A stretch of DNA of 64,000 bases from Ornithinimicrobium pekingense DSM 21552 (GCF_000421185.1 NZ_ATWJ01000015.1:186001-250000); one strand, 5' to 3'; counted from the stretch's first letter, positions 11,335-20,091 are shown. Notes: generated from the sequence alone by a model not told the origin. Translations and numbers: made by a program.

Positions 11335-13982
11335 TGACCGCCGAGCACCAGCGCCTGACCGGCTCCGACGATCCCCACGCCCCCTGGCGCCGCTGGGGGC
11401 CCTACGTCTCGGCACGGCAGTGGGGCACCGTGCGCGAGGACTACTCCGCCGACGGGGACGCCTGGTCCTACCTGCCCTTCGACCACGCCCACCTGCGGGC
11501 CTACCGCTGGGGCGAGGACGGGCTGGCGGGGCTGTGCGACGTCGACGGCCACCTCAACCTCGGCCTGGCCCTGTGGAACGGCCGCGACGACCGGCTCAAG
11601 GAGCGGCTCTTCGGGCTGACCAACCCGCAGGGCAACCACGGCGAGGACGTCAAGGAGTACTGGTGGGCGCTGGAGGGGACGCCGACCCACAGCTACGCCA
11701 GCTGGCTCTACCGCTACCCGCAGGCCGCCTACCCCTACGAGGAGCTGGTCCGGGTCAACGGCGAGCGGGGCATCGCCGACGACGAGTACGAGCTGACCGA
11801 CACCGGCGTGCTGGACGGCGACCGCTTCTTCGACGTCACCGTCGTCCACGCCAAGGGTGCCCCCGGTGACGTCTGCGTCGAGATCACCGCGACCAACCAC
11901 GGGCCGGAGGCGGCGCCGCTGCACCTGCTGCCGCAGGTGTGGTTCCGCAACACCTGGAGCTGGGGGCTGGACGACCGCCGTCCGCTGCTGTGGCGGGACG
12001 AGGAGCCCGGGACCGACGACGGGGTGACCGTCCTCGGCCGCCACGCCGAGCTCGGCCGGGTGCGGGTCAGGGCCGAGGGTTCGCCGCGGGTCCTGTTCTG
12101 CGAGAACGAGACCAACCTCGCGGCGCTCTACGGAGCCGAGGCCGTGCCCGAGGGCTGGACGGCATACCCGAAGGACTCGGTCGACCGGGCCGTCGTGCAC
12201 GGCCAGGCGGACGCGTGCAACCCCGCGCAGCGCGGCACCAAGGTGGCCTTCTGGTGGCGGTTCGAGCAGGTCGCGCCGGGGGAGAGCGTCACCGTGAGGC
12301 TGCGGCTGAGCGAGCTGGACGGGCAGGCCGAGCCCGAGGCGCCCTTCGAGGAGGTGGTGCGCCGGCGTCGCGCCGAGTGCGACGAGTTCTACCTCTCGGT
12401 GCTGTCCGAGGGCACGGGCGACGAGGACGCGCTCGTCGCGCGCCGCGCCTTCGCCGGTCTGCAGTGGGGCAAGCAGCTCTACCTGTATGACGTGCCACGC
12501 TGGCTCGAGGGGGACCCGGGTCAGCCCCCGCCGCCCCCGGAGCGGCTGACCGGCCGCAACGCCCACTGGCAGCACGTCAACCTCGCCGAGGTCATCTCGA
12601 TGCCCGACGAGTGGGAGTACCCCTGGTTCGCCACCTGGGACCTCGCCTTCCACTGCGTCGCGCTCGCGCACGTCGACCCGTGGTTCGCCAAGTGGCAGCT
12701 GCTGCTGATGTGCCGGGAGTGGGCCATGCACCCCAACGGCCAGCTGGCGGCCTACGAGTGGAACTTCTCCGACGTCAACCCGCCGGTCCACCCCTGGGCG
12801 GCGTGGCAGGTCTACGCGATCGACGGCAACCGCGACCGCGACTTCCTGCAGCGGGTCGTGCTCAAGCTGCTCCTCAACTTCCCCTGGTGGGTCAACCGCA
12901 AGGACGCCGAGGGCTCCAACATCTTCGAGGGCGGCTTCCTGGGGATGGACAACGTGGGCCTGTTCGACCGGTCCAAGCCGCTGCCGGACGGCCAGCGCCT
13001 GGAGCAGGCGGACGCCACGGCGTGGATGGGCATGTTCTGCCTGCGGATGCTGCGGATGGCCATGGAGCTGGCCCGCGAGGACCCCGCCTGGGACGAGGTG
13101 GCGACCAAGTTCCTCGTGCACTTCCTCTCGATCGCCCAGGCGATGGACGACATCGGCACCCACCACACCTCGCTGTGGGACGACGGGGACGAGTTCTTCC
13201 ACGACGTGCTCGTCGACGAGGACGGCACCGCCTTCCGGATGCCGGTGCGCTCGATGGTCGGTCTGCTGCCGCTGGCGGGCGTGGCGCTGGTGCCCAACTG
13301 GGTGGCGCACGAGCTGCCCGACCTGACCGACTTCTTCGACGGGTGGACCCGTCGGCGGCCCGAGCTCGCGGACGAGCTGCTGCACACCAACCACCGTGGC
13401 TTCAGCCTGCGGACCTTGTCGATGGTGGACAGGCGGCAGTGGCGGGCGGTGGTGCGGAGGCTGCTCGACGAGGAGGAGTTCCTCGCCCCGCACGGCATCC
13501 GGTCGCTGTCGGCGGCGCACCGGGACGGGCTGCAGGTGCACCTGCACGGGGAGGACCTGTCGCTGCGCTACGTGCCCGGTGAGTCCGACTCCTCGATGTT
13601 CGGCGGCAACTCCAACTGGCGCGGTCCGATCTGGCTGCCGGTCAACGCGCTGCTCGTGGACGCCCTGCGCAGCTACGGCCGCGCCGCCGGGGCGGGGGAG
13701 ACGGTCGAGATGCCCACGGGCTCGGGCCGTCACATCCCGGTCACCCAGGCCGCCGACGAGATCGAGGATCGGCTCGTCTCGCTCTTCCGTCGAGGGCCCG
13801 ACGGTCGCCGCCCCTCGACACCGCGCCACCACCCCTCGGGGCCGCTGTGGGACGCCCACCCCACCTTCAGCGAGTACTTCCACGGCGACGACGGGTCCGG
13901 CCTGGGGGCCAGTCACCAGACGGGCTGGACGGCGCTGGTGGCCCACTTCATCTGCGCCCCGGACGGGATCCCCAACCGCTGA
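11334..13982 (+). CDS. GH63-type glucosidase (MGH1-like glycoside hydrolase)
   Basis: The 882-aa protein matches the bacterial glucosidase-like proteins related to family GH63. The N-terminal beta-rich half contains GLTNPQGNHGEDVKEYWWALEGTPTHSY; the C-terminal (alpha/alpha)6-barrel half begins near residue 410 with YPWFATWDLAFHCVALAHVDPWFAKWQL and has AAYEWNFSDVNPPVHPWA and NSNWRGPIWLPVNALL, where the conserved acids probably lie. It has no signal peptide, so it acts inside the cell on a glucosylated substrate that I cannot name. GTG 11334 is chosen for the AAGGG about eight bases upstream. Confidence 0.82.
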   Translation: MTAEHQRLTGSDDPHAPWRRWGPYVSARQWGTVREDYSADGDAWSYLPFDHAHLRAYRWGEDGLAGLCDVDGHLNLGLALWNGRDDRLKERLFGLTNPQGNHGEDVKEYWWALEGTPTHSYASWLYRYPQAAYPYEELVRVNGERGIADDEYELTDTGVLDGDRFFDVTVVHAKGAPGDVCVEITATNHGPEAAPLHLLPQVWFRNTWSWGLDDRRPLLWRDEEPGTDDGVTVLGRHAELGRVRVRAEGSPRVLFCENETNLAALYGAEAVPEGWTAYPKDSVDRAVVHGQADACNPAQRGTKVAFWWRFEQVAPGESVTVRLRLSELDGQAEPEAPFEEVVRRRRAECDEFYLSVLSEGTGDEDALVARRAFAGLQWGKQLYLYDVPRWLEGDPGQPPPPPERLTGRNAHWQHVNLAEVISMPDEWEYPWFATWDLAFHCVALAHVDPWFAKWQLLLMCREWAMHPNGQLAAYEWNFSDVNPPVHPWAAWQVYAIDGNRDRDFLQRVVLKLLLNFPWWVNRKDAEGSNIFEGGFLGMDNVGLFDRSKPLPDGQRLEQADATAWMGMFCLRMLRMAMELAREDPAWDEVATKFLVHFLSIAQAMDDIGTHHTSLWDDGDEFFHDVLVDEDGTAFRMPVRSMVGLLPLAGVALVPNWVAHELPDLTDFFDGWTRRRPELADELLHTNHRGFSLRTLSMVDRRQWRAVVRRLLDEEEFLAPHGIRSLSAAHRDGLQVHLHGEDLSLRYVPGESDSSMFGGNSNWRGPIWLPVNALLVDALRSYGRAAGAGETVEMPTGSGRHIPVTQAADEIEDRLVSLFRRGPDGRRPSTPRHHPSGPLWDAHPTFSEYFHGDDGSGLGASHQTGWTALVAHFICAPDGIPNR

Positions 13983-14023
13983 CCGGCCCGGCCGGCAGCG
14001 GCGTGGGGCCGCATACCCCGGAG

Positions 14024-14029
14024 TAGCCT
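14024..14029 (+). promoter_or_regulatory. candidate -10 element for the two-component operon
   Basis: TAGCCT lies ten bases before GTG 14040 and twenty before GTG 14049, and is preceded by a CATACCCC word. No clear -35 box. Confidence 0.35.
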
Positions 14030-14039
14030 GGAGGCGGAG

Positions 14040-14800
14040 GTGAGCGGCGTGATCCGCACCGCGCTGGTGGTCGACGACGAGCCGCAGATCCGGGCGCTGC
14101 TGGCGGCCTACCTCGCCCGCGACGGCTTCCTCGTGCGAGAGGCGGGCACCGGCGCCGAGGCGCTGCGCCAGGCGGGGCTGGACCCGCCGCCGGACGTGGT
14201 GCTGCTCGACATCGGGCTGCCCGACCTCGACGGCGTGGAGGTGCTGCGCCGGCTCCGTCGGGACCGGGACCTGCCGGTGGTCATGGTCAGCGCCCGGGCC
14301 GAGGAGGGGGACGTCCTCGTCGGGCTGGCGGCCGGGGCCGACGACTACGTCACCAAGCCGTTCCGGCCGCGGGAGGTCGCCGCCCGGGTGGCGGCGGTGC
14401 TGCGGCGTGCGGGTGGCCTGCCCAGCACGGCGGCGCCGCCCGAGCACCAGGACGTGCTGCGCTTCCCGGGGCTGCGGATCGACCGGACGCGCCGGGAGGT
14501 GTGCCGCGACGGGACCCTGCGCGGGCTGTCGGCCCTGCAGTTCGACCTGCTGTGGGCGCTGGCCGAGCAGCCGGGCCGCGTCTTCACCCGCGCCCAGCTG
14601 CTGCAGCGGGTCTGGGGCTACGACCACGTCGGTGACGAGCGGGTGGTGGACGTGCACGTGCGCAGCCTGCGCCGGGGGCGTTGGACGACGACGCCTCGGC
14701 GCCCACGGTGGTGGGCACGGTGCGGGGCGTCGGCTACAAGTTCCTGCCGGTGCCTGTCGCCGCGGACGACGCGGCCGTCGTGCCCGGGGGTGGGGCGTGA
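14040..14800 (+). pseudogene. OmpR-family response regulator with a frameshift in its DNA-binding domain
   Basis: The first 210 residues read as a normal response regulator: VVDDEPQIRALL with the acidic pocket, VVLLDIGLPDLDG with the phospho-acceptor Asp, TKPFRPRE with the conserved Lys, and a winged-helix domain with QFDLLWALAEQPGRVFTRAQLL and DHVGDERVVDVHVRSLRR. After that the frame is lost. At a five-G run (14674-14678) one extra base would restore LDDDASAPTVVGTVRGVGYKF and a stop at 14798-14800, which overlaps the kinase GTG as GTGA. So either one G was lost here, or the assembly misses one G. Start may be GTG 14049 instead. Confidence 0.8.
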
Positions 14801-15924
14801 GCTGGTGGCGGTCCCTCCAGGCCCGGCTGGTCCTCTCCCACGTGCTCGTCGCGCTGGCGGCCGGCGTGGTCACCGTGGTCGTCGTGCGCCTGGTGGCGCT
14901 GCAGCGCTGGGACCGCGCCACGATGCGGGGCAACGGTCCGCGCCACCACGGCGGCGGCACCGCGCCCGGCCAGCTGACCATGGAGGGGGTGCGGGCCGAC
15001 TTCGTCGCGAGCGTCGACCGGGCGGTGCTCACCGGGGTGCTCGTGGGCCTGGTCGTGGCGCTGCTGCTGGGCGCGCTCGCGGCCCGGCGCACGGCCCGGC
15101 CGCTGGAGCAGCTGCGGGCAGCGACCCGGCAGCTGTCGCTGGGCCGCTACGACGTCGACGTGCCGCACCCCGGCACCACCGAGCTGGCCGACCTGGCGGA
15201 CGACGTCCGTGAGCTGGGGGACCGGCTGGAGCGCACGGAGGCCCGCCGGGCGCGCCTCATCGGCGAGGTCGCCCACGAGCTGCGCACCCCGCTGACCGTC
15301 ACCCGCGGGTATGCCGAGGCGATGCTCGACGGGGTGATGCCCGCCGACGAGGCCGGGCTGCGCACCGTGGTCGACCAGACCCGGCGTCTGGAGCGGCTGG
15401 CCGAGGACCTGAGCAGCCTGTCCCGGGCGGAGGAGGGAAGGCTGGAGGTGCGCCCGGTCGAGGCCGACCTCGCGGCCACGGTCGGTGACGCGGTCGCGGT
15501 CGTGGCGACACGGGCGGCCGGCCAGGGGGTGCGGCTGCGCCTGGACGCCCCGACGAGCCTGCTGGTGCCGCACGACCCCGACCGGATCGCCCAGGTGGTC
15601 ACCAACCTGCTCGTCAACGCCGTGCGCGCCAGCAGCGAGGGCGACGAGGTCGCCGTGGTGGTCGCGGCCGACGGGTCTGCGACCGTGGAGGTGGCGGACC
15701 ATGGCGTGGGCCTGCGGCCGGGTGAGGAGGAGGCGGTCTTCGAGCGCTTCTACCGCGGTCAGCAGGCCGCGGCGTCCGGTGCGGACGACGACGGTGACGG
15801 CGGGTCCGGGGTGGGGCTGACCATCGCCCGGGCCCTCGCCCGGGCGCACGGCGGCGACCTGGTGGCGACCAGCGAGGGGCCGAGGCGGGGTGCGCGCTTC
15901 GTGCTGAGGCTGCCGCTGCCCTGA
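14797..15924 (+). CDS. sensor histidine kinase
   Basis: The 375-aa kinase has a short N-terminus, a first membrane segment near residues 10-32, a periplasmic or extracellular loop of about 40 residues, and a second membrane segment near residues 75-92. A HAMP-like stretch is followed by the dimerisation box GEVAHELRTPLTVTRGYAEAM (His near residue 160), an N box VVTNLLVNAVRASSEGD, and G boxes VADHGVGLRPG and GSGVGLTIARALARAHGG. The GTG start overlaps the restored stop of the response regulator, so the pair was built as one operon. The signal is unknown. If the regulator is truly broken, the kinase lacks its cognate output. Confidence 0.92.
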   Translation: MSWWRSLQARLVLSHVLVALAAGVVTVVVVRLVALQRWDRATMRGNGPRHHGGGTAPGQLTMEGVRADFVASVDRAVLTGVLVGLVVALLLGALAARRTARPLEQLRAATRQLSLGRYDVDVPHPGTTELADLADDVRELGDRLERTEARRARLIGEVAHELRTPLTVTRGYAEAMLDGVMPADEAGLRTVVDQTRRLERLAEDLSSLSRAEEGRLEVRPVEADLAATVGDAVAVVATRAAGQGVRLRLDAPTSLLVPHDPDRIAQVVTNLLVNAVRASSEGDEVAVVVAADGSATVEVADHGVGLRPGEEEAVFERFYRGQQAAASGADDDGDGGSGVGLTIARALARAHGGDLVATSEGPRRGARFVLRLPLP

Positions 15925-15951
15925 CCGCGGCCGGGGCGTGGACGACCACGA

Positions 15952-15977
15952 CGGGCGGCACGTGTCCGCGCCGCCCG
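15952..15977. terminator. bidirectional hairpin between convergent genes
   Basis: An 8-bp perfect inverted repeat (15952-15959 with 15970-15977, GC only) lies between the histidine kinase stop and the convergent DUF2202 gene stop. It has no T tract, as is common in high-GC actinobacteria. Confidence 0.4.
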
Positions 15978-15988
15978 CCGGTGGGAGC

Positions 15989-16765
15989 TCAGGCGTCGTC
16001 GGTCGTCCTCATCGGGCAGCCGCCCGTGCCGTCACCGTGCCGGTGCCCGCCCTGGCCCTGGTGCAGCCCGGGACCACGCTGGCCCTCGGTGCCCTGCTGC
16101 ATGCCCTGACCCGGTCCCACGCCGTGGCCCGGTCCCATGCCCTGACCCGGTCCCGTGCCCCGACCCGGTCCGCCACGGGGGCCGACGCCCGGGCCGGGCC
16201 CGTCCGGCAGCTCGCCGGCGGCTGCGGCCTCGAAGGCCGCGAGGTGGTGCTCGGAGGAGCGGAGCAGGTGGCCCAGCACGCGGTCGACGTCGGCGTCGTC
16301 GATCTCGTCGATGTCGGTCCGCAGGCCCTCGATGTCCGCGGTCTCCAGCTCGATGCCGACCTCGTAGGCCGCCTCCGGGCTGACGAGGCCGCGCTCGAGC
16401 CAGTCGTCGTACATCGCCTGGATGTCCTCGTGCGCGAACTCCCCGGGTGCCCCCTCCTCAGGCAGCGTGCCGCCCCTGCGGGTGAGGAGGTCGGCGACGG
16501 CGTCGTGGTGGCGCTGCTCGGAGACCTCGATGTGCGTGAACGGCACGAGGCCGTCGTGGGCCTCGCCGAGCGCGTCGTAGAGGTCGCGGGCCATCCGCTC
16601 CTCCTCGAGGGTGTAGCCGAGCGTGTCCAGCACGTCGGTCGTGGGAGCGTCGTCGTCCGTCTGCGCGATCGCCACGCCGGTCCCGACGGCGAGGGCGGCG
16701 CCGACCCCGGCCGCCAGCAGCGCGCTCGTGACCCGGGTCCTCGCGGTCCTGGTGGTCGTCCTCAT
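15989..16765 (-). CDS. secreted DUF2202 ferritin-like protein with glycine-rich tail
   Basis: The 258-aa protein begins with a signal peptide (basic MRTTTRTARTR then a hydrophobic core ending near AIAQTDDD, about residue 36). The central domain, about residues 45-185, has YTLEEERMARDLYDALGEAH and the HIEVSEQRHHDAVADLL block, with Glu and His residues placed as in the four-helix ferritin-like DUF2202 family. The last 70 residues are repeats of GPGQGM/GPGHGV units ending in a His-rich stretch, which could bind metal. Start ATG 16765 has GGGACGAGGA upstream. Function is not established for this family. Confidence 0.82.
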   Translation of the reverse strand: MRTTTRTARTRVTSALLAAGVGAALAVGTGVAIAQTDDDAPTTDVLDTLGYTLEEERMARDLYDALGEAHDGLVPFTHIEVSEQRHHDAVADLLTRRGGTLPEEGAPGEFAHEDIQAMYDDWLERGLVSPEAAYEVGIELETADIEGLRTDIDEIDDADVDRVLGHLLRSSEHHLAAFEAAAAGELPDGPGPGVGPRGGPGRGTGPGQGMGPGHGVGPGQGMQQGTEGQRGPGLHQGQGGHRHGDGTGGCPMRTTDDA

Positions 16766-16870
16766 GGTTCCTCGTCCCTTCTCCTCGGTCTGGTCCTACT
16801 CCTCCCAATCAAGGGGCCGCCGGTGAAGGAGCCGGGTGCGCGCGCGTGAAGATCGTGTGAAGCCGCCGCA

Positions 16871-16876
16871 TACCCT
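16871..16876 (+). promoter_or_regulatory. leaderless -10 element for fdhD
   Basis: TACCCT ends six bases before ATG 16883, with no Shine-Dalgarno sequence between; consistent with a leaderless transcript. Confidence 0.55.
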
Positions 16877-16882
16877 GACCCC

Positions 16883-17716
16883 ATGACCCGCGTCACCCAG
16901 CGTCGTCGCGTCACCCGGCTGTCCGCCGACGGGGCGGTGCGCGAGCGCGCCGACACCCTCGCGGGGGAGGAGCCGCTGGAGATCCGGGTCGGCGGACGCC
17001 CCCTGTCGGTGACGATGCGCACGCCGGGGCACGACTTCGACCTCGTCGTCGGCTTCCTGCACGGCGAGGGCCTGCTGCGGGGCTGGGACGACGTCGCGCA
17101 GATCGACTACCGCTCGGGCATCGGCGCCGACGGGCAGCGGGACTACAACGTCGTGGACCTCACGCTCGCCGACGGCGTGACCCCGCCGGACCCGTCGCTG
17201 GAGCGGCACGTCTACACCTCGAGCTCGTGCGGGGTGTGTGGCACCGCCTCGATCGAGGCCGTCCGCAGGGTGGGCGCCCACGACCTCGCGACGGACGTGA
17301 CGGCATACCCTGTGGGGCTGCTGCTGGAGCTGCCGGACCGGCTGCGCGCGGAGCAGGCCGTGTTCGACCGCACCGGCGGGGTGCACGCGGCCGGGCTGTT
17401 CCTGCCCGACGGTGCCGGCCTGCGGCTGGCGTGCCTGCGCGAGGACGTCGGGCGGCACAACGCCGTCGACAAGGTGCTCGGCCTCGCGCTGCGCGAGCAC
17501 GGTATGCCGTTGCGCGGGGCGGTCCTGCAGGTGTCCGGGCGGGCCTCCTTCGAGCTGGTGCAGAAGGCCGGGATGGCCGGCATCCCGGTGCTCTCGGCGG
17601 TCTCGGCGCCCTCCTCGCTGGCGGCCGAGCTGGCCGAGGACCTGGGGATGACGCTCGTCGGCTTCAACCGCGGCAGCTCGCTCAACGTCTACACCGGCCG
17701 GCACCGGGTGGTCTGA
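16883..17716 (+). CDS. fdhD: formate dehydrogenase accessory sulfurtransferase
   Basis: FdhD carries sulfur from a cysteine desulfurase to the molybdenum cofactor to activate formate dehydrogenase. The 277-aa chain contains the sulfur-carrying SSSCGVCG motif near residue 115, followed by HAAGLFLPDG, REDVGRHNAVDKV and SGRASFELVQKAGMAG, all family signatures, and ends in LVGFNRGSSLNVYTG. The next gene encodes another molybdopterin enzyme; no formate dehydrogenase is in the window. Start ATG 16883 is supported by the -10 spacing. Confidence 0.95.
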   Translation: MTRVTQRRRVTRLSADGAVRERADTLAGEEPLEIRVGGRPLSVTMRTPGHDFDLVVGFLHGEGLLRGWDDVAQIDYRSGIGADGQRDYNVVDLTLADGVTPPDPSLERHVYTSSSCGVCGTASIEAVRRVGAHDLATDVTAYPVGLLLELPDRLRAEQAVFDRTGGVHAAGLFLPDGAGLRLACLREDVGRHNAVDKVLGLALREHGMPLRGAVLQVSGRASFELVQKAGMAGIPVLSAVSAPSSLAAELAEDLGMTLVGFNRGSSLNVYTGRHRVV

Positions 17717-17721
17717 GACGA

Positions 17722-17747
17722 CGGCAGCCCCGCCCGCGGGGGTGCCG
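17722..17747 (+). terminator. hairpin after fdhD
   Basis: Near-perfect 12-bp inverted repeat (17722-17733 with 17736-17747, one mismatch) starts six bases after the fdhD stop. No T tract. Confidence 0.45.
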
Positions 17748-17787
17748 GCCTGTCCGGATTTTCCGGCGTCCTCCCAGGCCGGGGGAG

Positions 17788-17793
17788 CATCAT
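17788..17793 (+). promoter_or_regulatory. possible -10 element before the sulfite-oxidase-like gene
   Basis: CATCAT ends six bases before ATG 17800. The first base departs from TANNNT; the spacing matches other genes here. A GGGGGAG stretch at 17781-17787 is an alternative, distant ribosome binding site. Confidence 0.25.
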
Positions 17794-17799
17794 GGGCAG

Positions 17800-19419
17800 A
17801 TGTCCGCCCTCAGCGCACCGCCCCGCCCGTCGACCGCGGCACGGACCGCTCCGGGTGCCGGGCCGGCCGCGGCACTCGTCGGCGTCGTGGCGACCGCGGT
17901 GACGCTCGGCGTCGCCGAGCTGCTGGCCGGGTTGCTCGCTCGTCTGAGCGGCGGGTCGGGGACGCCGTCACCCCTGCTGGCGGTCGGCGGCGCGTTCGTC
18001 GACCGGACCCCGGCGTGGCTCAAGGACTGGGCGGTCGCGACCTTCGGCACGGCGGACAAGGTCGTCCTGGGTGTGGGCATGGGGCTGACGCTGGTGGGTC
18101 TGGGCGCCCTGATCGGATGGCTGGGAGCCCGCAGGCGCACGGCCGGGCTCGTGGTCTTCGTGCTGGTCGGGGTCGTCGGCCTCGTCGCCGTCGCGTCCCG
18201 GCCCTCGTCCGGCCCGGTGGACCTGCTCCCCACCCTGCTCGGCCTGCTCGCCGGGCTGTGGGTGCTGCGGTCGCTGCTGGACCGGCTGACCGCGACCGCG
18301 TCGACGCCCCCGCCGACCGACCCGCGGGAGGGCGTCCCGGTGCCGGTGCCGGTCGCCACCCGGCGCGGCCTGCTGCTCGGGGCGACCGGTCTCGGGGTGC
18401 TCGGGGCGCTGGGCGTCGTCGCCGGGCAGGCGATCGCCCGCACCGGTCGCGCGGCCCAGGACCTGGTCGCCGCCCTGGGGCTGCCCACGCCGACGCGGAC
18501 GGTCACCGTGCCGCCCGGGGCCGTCTCCGACATCGCCGGGCACACGCCGTTCGTCACCCCCAACCCCGACTTCTACCGCATCGACACCGCGCTGTTCGTG
18601 CCGCGCGTGGACGCGGTGGACTGGCGTCTGCGCGTCACCGGGCTCGTCGAGCAGGAGGTGGAGATCGACCTCGAGGAGCTCTTCGCCCAGGACCACGTCG
18701 AGGCCATGGTCACGCTCACCTGCGTCTCCAACACCGTCGGAGGTGGGCTCGTGGGCAACGCGGTCTGGACCGGCTGGCCGGTCCGCGAGCTCCTGGCTCG
18801 GGCGGGGGTGCTGCCCGAGGCCGACATGGTGCTCTCCCGCAGCGCCGACGGCTGGACCGCGGGGACACCGCTGGAGGTGCTCACCGACGACCGTGACGCG
18901 CTGGTCGCGGTGGCCATGAACGGGGAGCCGTTGCCGCCGGAGCACGGCTACCCGGTGCGGCTGGTCGTGCCCGGGCTGTACGGCTACGTCTCCGCCACCA
19001 AGTGGGTCACGGAGCTGAAGGTGACCCGCTTCGACGCGGACGAGGGCTACTGGACGCCGCGAGGCTGGGCCGAGCGCGGCCCGATCAAGACCGCCTCCCG
19101 CATCGACGTGCCGCGCGGTGACGCCCAGCTCGAGGGCGGGACGGTCACGGTCGCCGGCGTGGCGTGGGCGCAGCACCGCGGCGTCTCCCGGGTGGAGGTG
19201 CGCGTCGACGACGGGGAGTGGGCCGAGGCCGAGCTGCTGGCCGAGCCCACCGTGGACGCCTGGCGGCTGTGGCGGTGGGAGTGGCCCGCGCAGCCGGGGA
19301 GCCACACCCTCACGGTGCGCGCCACCGACGGGGACGGCGAGCTGCAGACCGACGAGGTCGCGGCCCCGGCGCCGGACGGCGCCAGCGGCTGGCACTCGGT
19401 GCGCGTCGACGTGGGGTGA
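17800..19419 (+). CDS. membrane-anchored sulfite-oxidase-like molybdopterin oxidoreductase
   Basis: The 539-aa protein has four N-terminal membrane segments (about residues 25-45, 85-108, 113-130 and 140-158), then a twin-arginine TRRGLLLGATG followed by a fifth hydrophobic stretch near residue 195. The molybdopterin domain follows from about residue 245. It contains VTLTCVSNTVGGGLVGNAVWTG, with the likely molybdenum-ligand Cys, and RLVVPGLYGYVSATKW. The C-terminal 110 residues form a dimerisation-type domain with VAGVAWAQHRGVSRVEVRVDDG. The catalytic part should face outside the cell. The physiological substrate is not known; sulfite is only the family prototype. Confidence 0.88.
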   Translation: MSALSAPPRPSTAARTAPGAGPAAALVGVVATAVTLGVAELLAGLLARLSGGSGTPSPLLAVGGAFVDRTPAWLKDWAVATFGTADKVVLGVGMGLTLVGLGALIGWLGARRRTAGLVVFVLVGVVGLVAVASRPSSGPVDLLPTLLGLLAGLWVLRSLLDRLTATASTPPPTDPREGVPVPVPVATRRGLLLGATGLGVLGALGVVAGQAIARTGRAAQDLVAALGLPTPTRTVTVPPGAVSDIAGHTPFVTPNPDFYRIDTALFVPRVDAVDWRLRVTGLVEQEVEIDLEELFAQDHVEAMVTLTCVSNTVGGGLVGNAVWTGWPVRELLARAGVLPEADMVLSRSADGWTAGTPLEVLTDDRDALVAVAMNGEPLPPEHGYPVRLVVPGLYGYVSATKWVTELKVTRFDADEGYWTPRGWAERGPIKTASRIDVPRGDAQLEGGTVTVAGVAWAQHRGVSRVEVRVDDGEWAEAELLAEPTVDAWRLWRWEWPAQPGSHTLTVRATDGDGELQTDEVAAPAPDGASGWHSVRVDVG

Positions 19420-19451
19420 CGTTGCGGACCCGTCCTGTCCGGGTCGGGCGC

Positions 19452-19457
19452 TAGCGT
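19452..19457 (+). promoter_or_regulatory. leaderless -10 element for the GNAT gene
   Basis: TAGCGT ends six bases before ATG 19464 with no Shine-Dalgarno sequence. Confidence 0.55.
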
Positions 19458-19463
19458 CGGTCC

Positions 19464-20075
19464 ATGGGCAGGACCCGGCGGGAGCGGCTCACCCGCGAGC
19501 AGGTGCTGGTGGTGCCGGCGACCGGCCGCTTCGACGACGTGGCCGCCATGGTCGGGCCGGCGCAGCCTGGCGGGCCCGCCTGCTGGTGCCTGTCGCACCG
19601 GTTGCTGACCGCCGAGCTGCGGGACGCCGACGGGCACGAGCGGCGCGAGGAGGTCATGCGCGAGCTGTGCGCCGGTCCGGTGCCGCCGGGCTACCTGGCC
19701 TACGTCGACGGCGAGGTGGCCGGGTGGGTCGGGGCGGCGCCGAGGTCGTCCATGAGCTACGTCGAGCGGTCGTCCCGGCTGGTGCGCGCCCACGACGACG
19801 ACGCCTGGGTCGTCATCTGCCTGCGCGTCCGGCCACCCTTCCGGCGACGCGGCCTGACCACCTGGCTGGTGGAGGCGGTCGTCGAGGCGGCGGCCGAGGC
19901 GGGTGCCGACGCTGTCGAGGCCTACCCGGTGGACCCGGAGGGCGGCCGCGTCGACCAGTCGCTGGCCTACGTCGGGCTGGTCGGCTGGTTCGAGGACGCC
20001 GGCTTCGAGCGGGTGCTGCGGACCGGTGCGACCAGCGCCCGGCTGCCGCGGTGGCTGGTGCGCCGCGAGCTCTGA
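19464..20075 (+). CDS. GNAT family N-acetyltransferase
   Basis: A 203-aa protein with the GNAT acetyl-CoA-binding pattern: VVICLRVRPPFRRRGLTTWLVEAVVEAAAEAGAD around residues 112-145 contains the R/QxxGxG/A-like RRRGLT loop. A preceding YVDGEVAGWVGAAPRSS and the final VGLVGWFEDAGFERV are usual beta-strand elements of the fold. A WCLSHR segment near residue 38 is seen in an actinobacterial subgroup of these acetyltransferases. The substrate cannot be inferred. Confidence 0.8.
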   Translation: MGRTRRERLTREQVLVVPATGRFDDVAAMVGPAQPGGPACWCLSHRLLTAELRDADGHERREEVMRELCAGPVPPGYLAYVDGEVAGWVGAAPRSSMSYVERSSRLVRAHDDDAWVVICLRVRPPFRRRGLTTWLVEAVVEAAAEAGADAVEAYPVDPEGGRVDQSLAYVGLVGWFEDAGFERVLRTGATSARLPRWLVRREL

Positions 20076-20091
20076 CGTCGGCGGGTGGTGC

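Noticed and set aside
14678-15212. Continuation of the response-regulator frame past the G5 run
   Set aside because: The sequence after the run is arginine-rich, lacks wing motifs, and overlaps the histidine kinase in another frame. It is the out-of-frame product of the frameshift.
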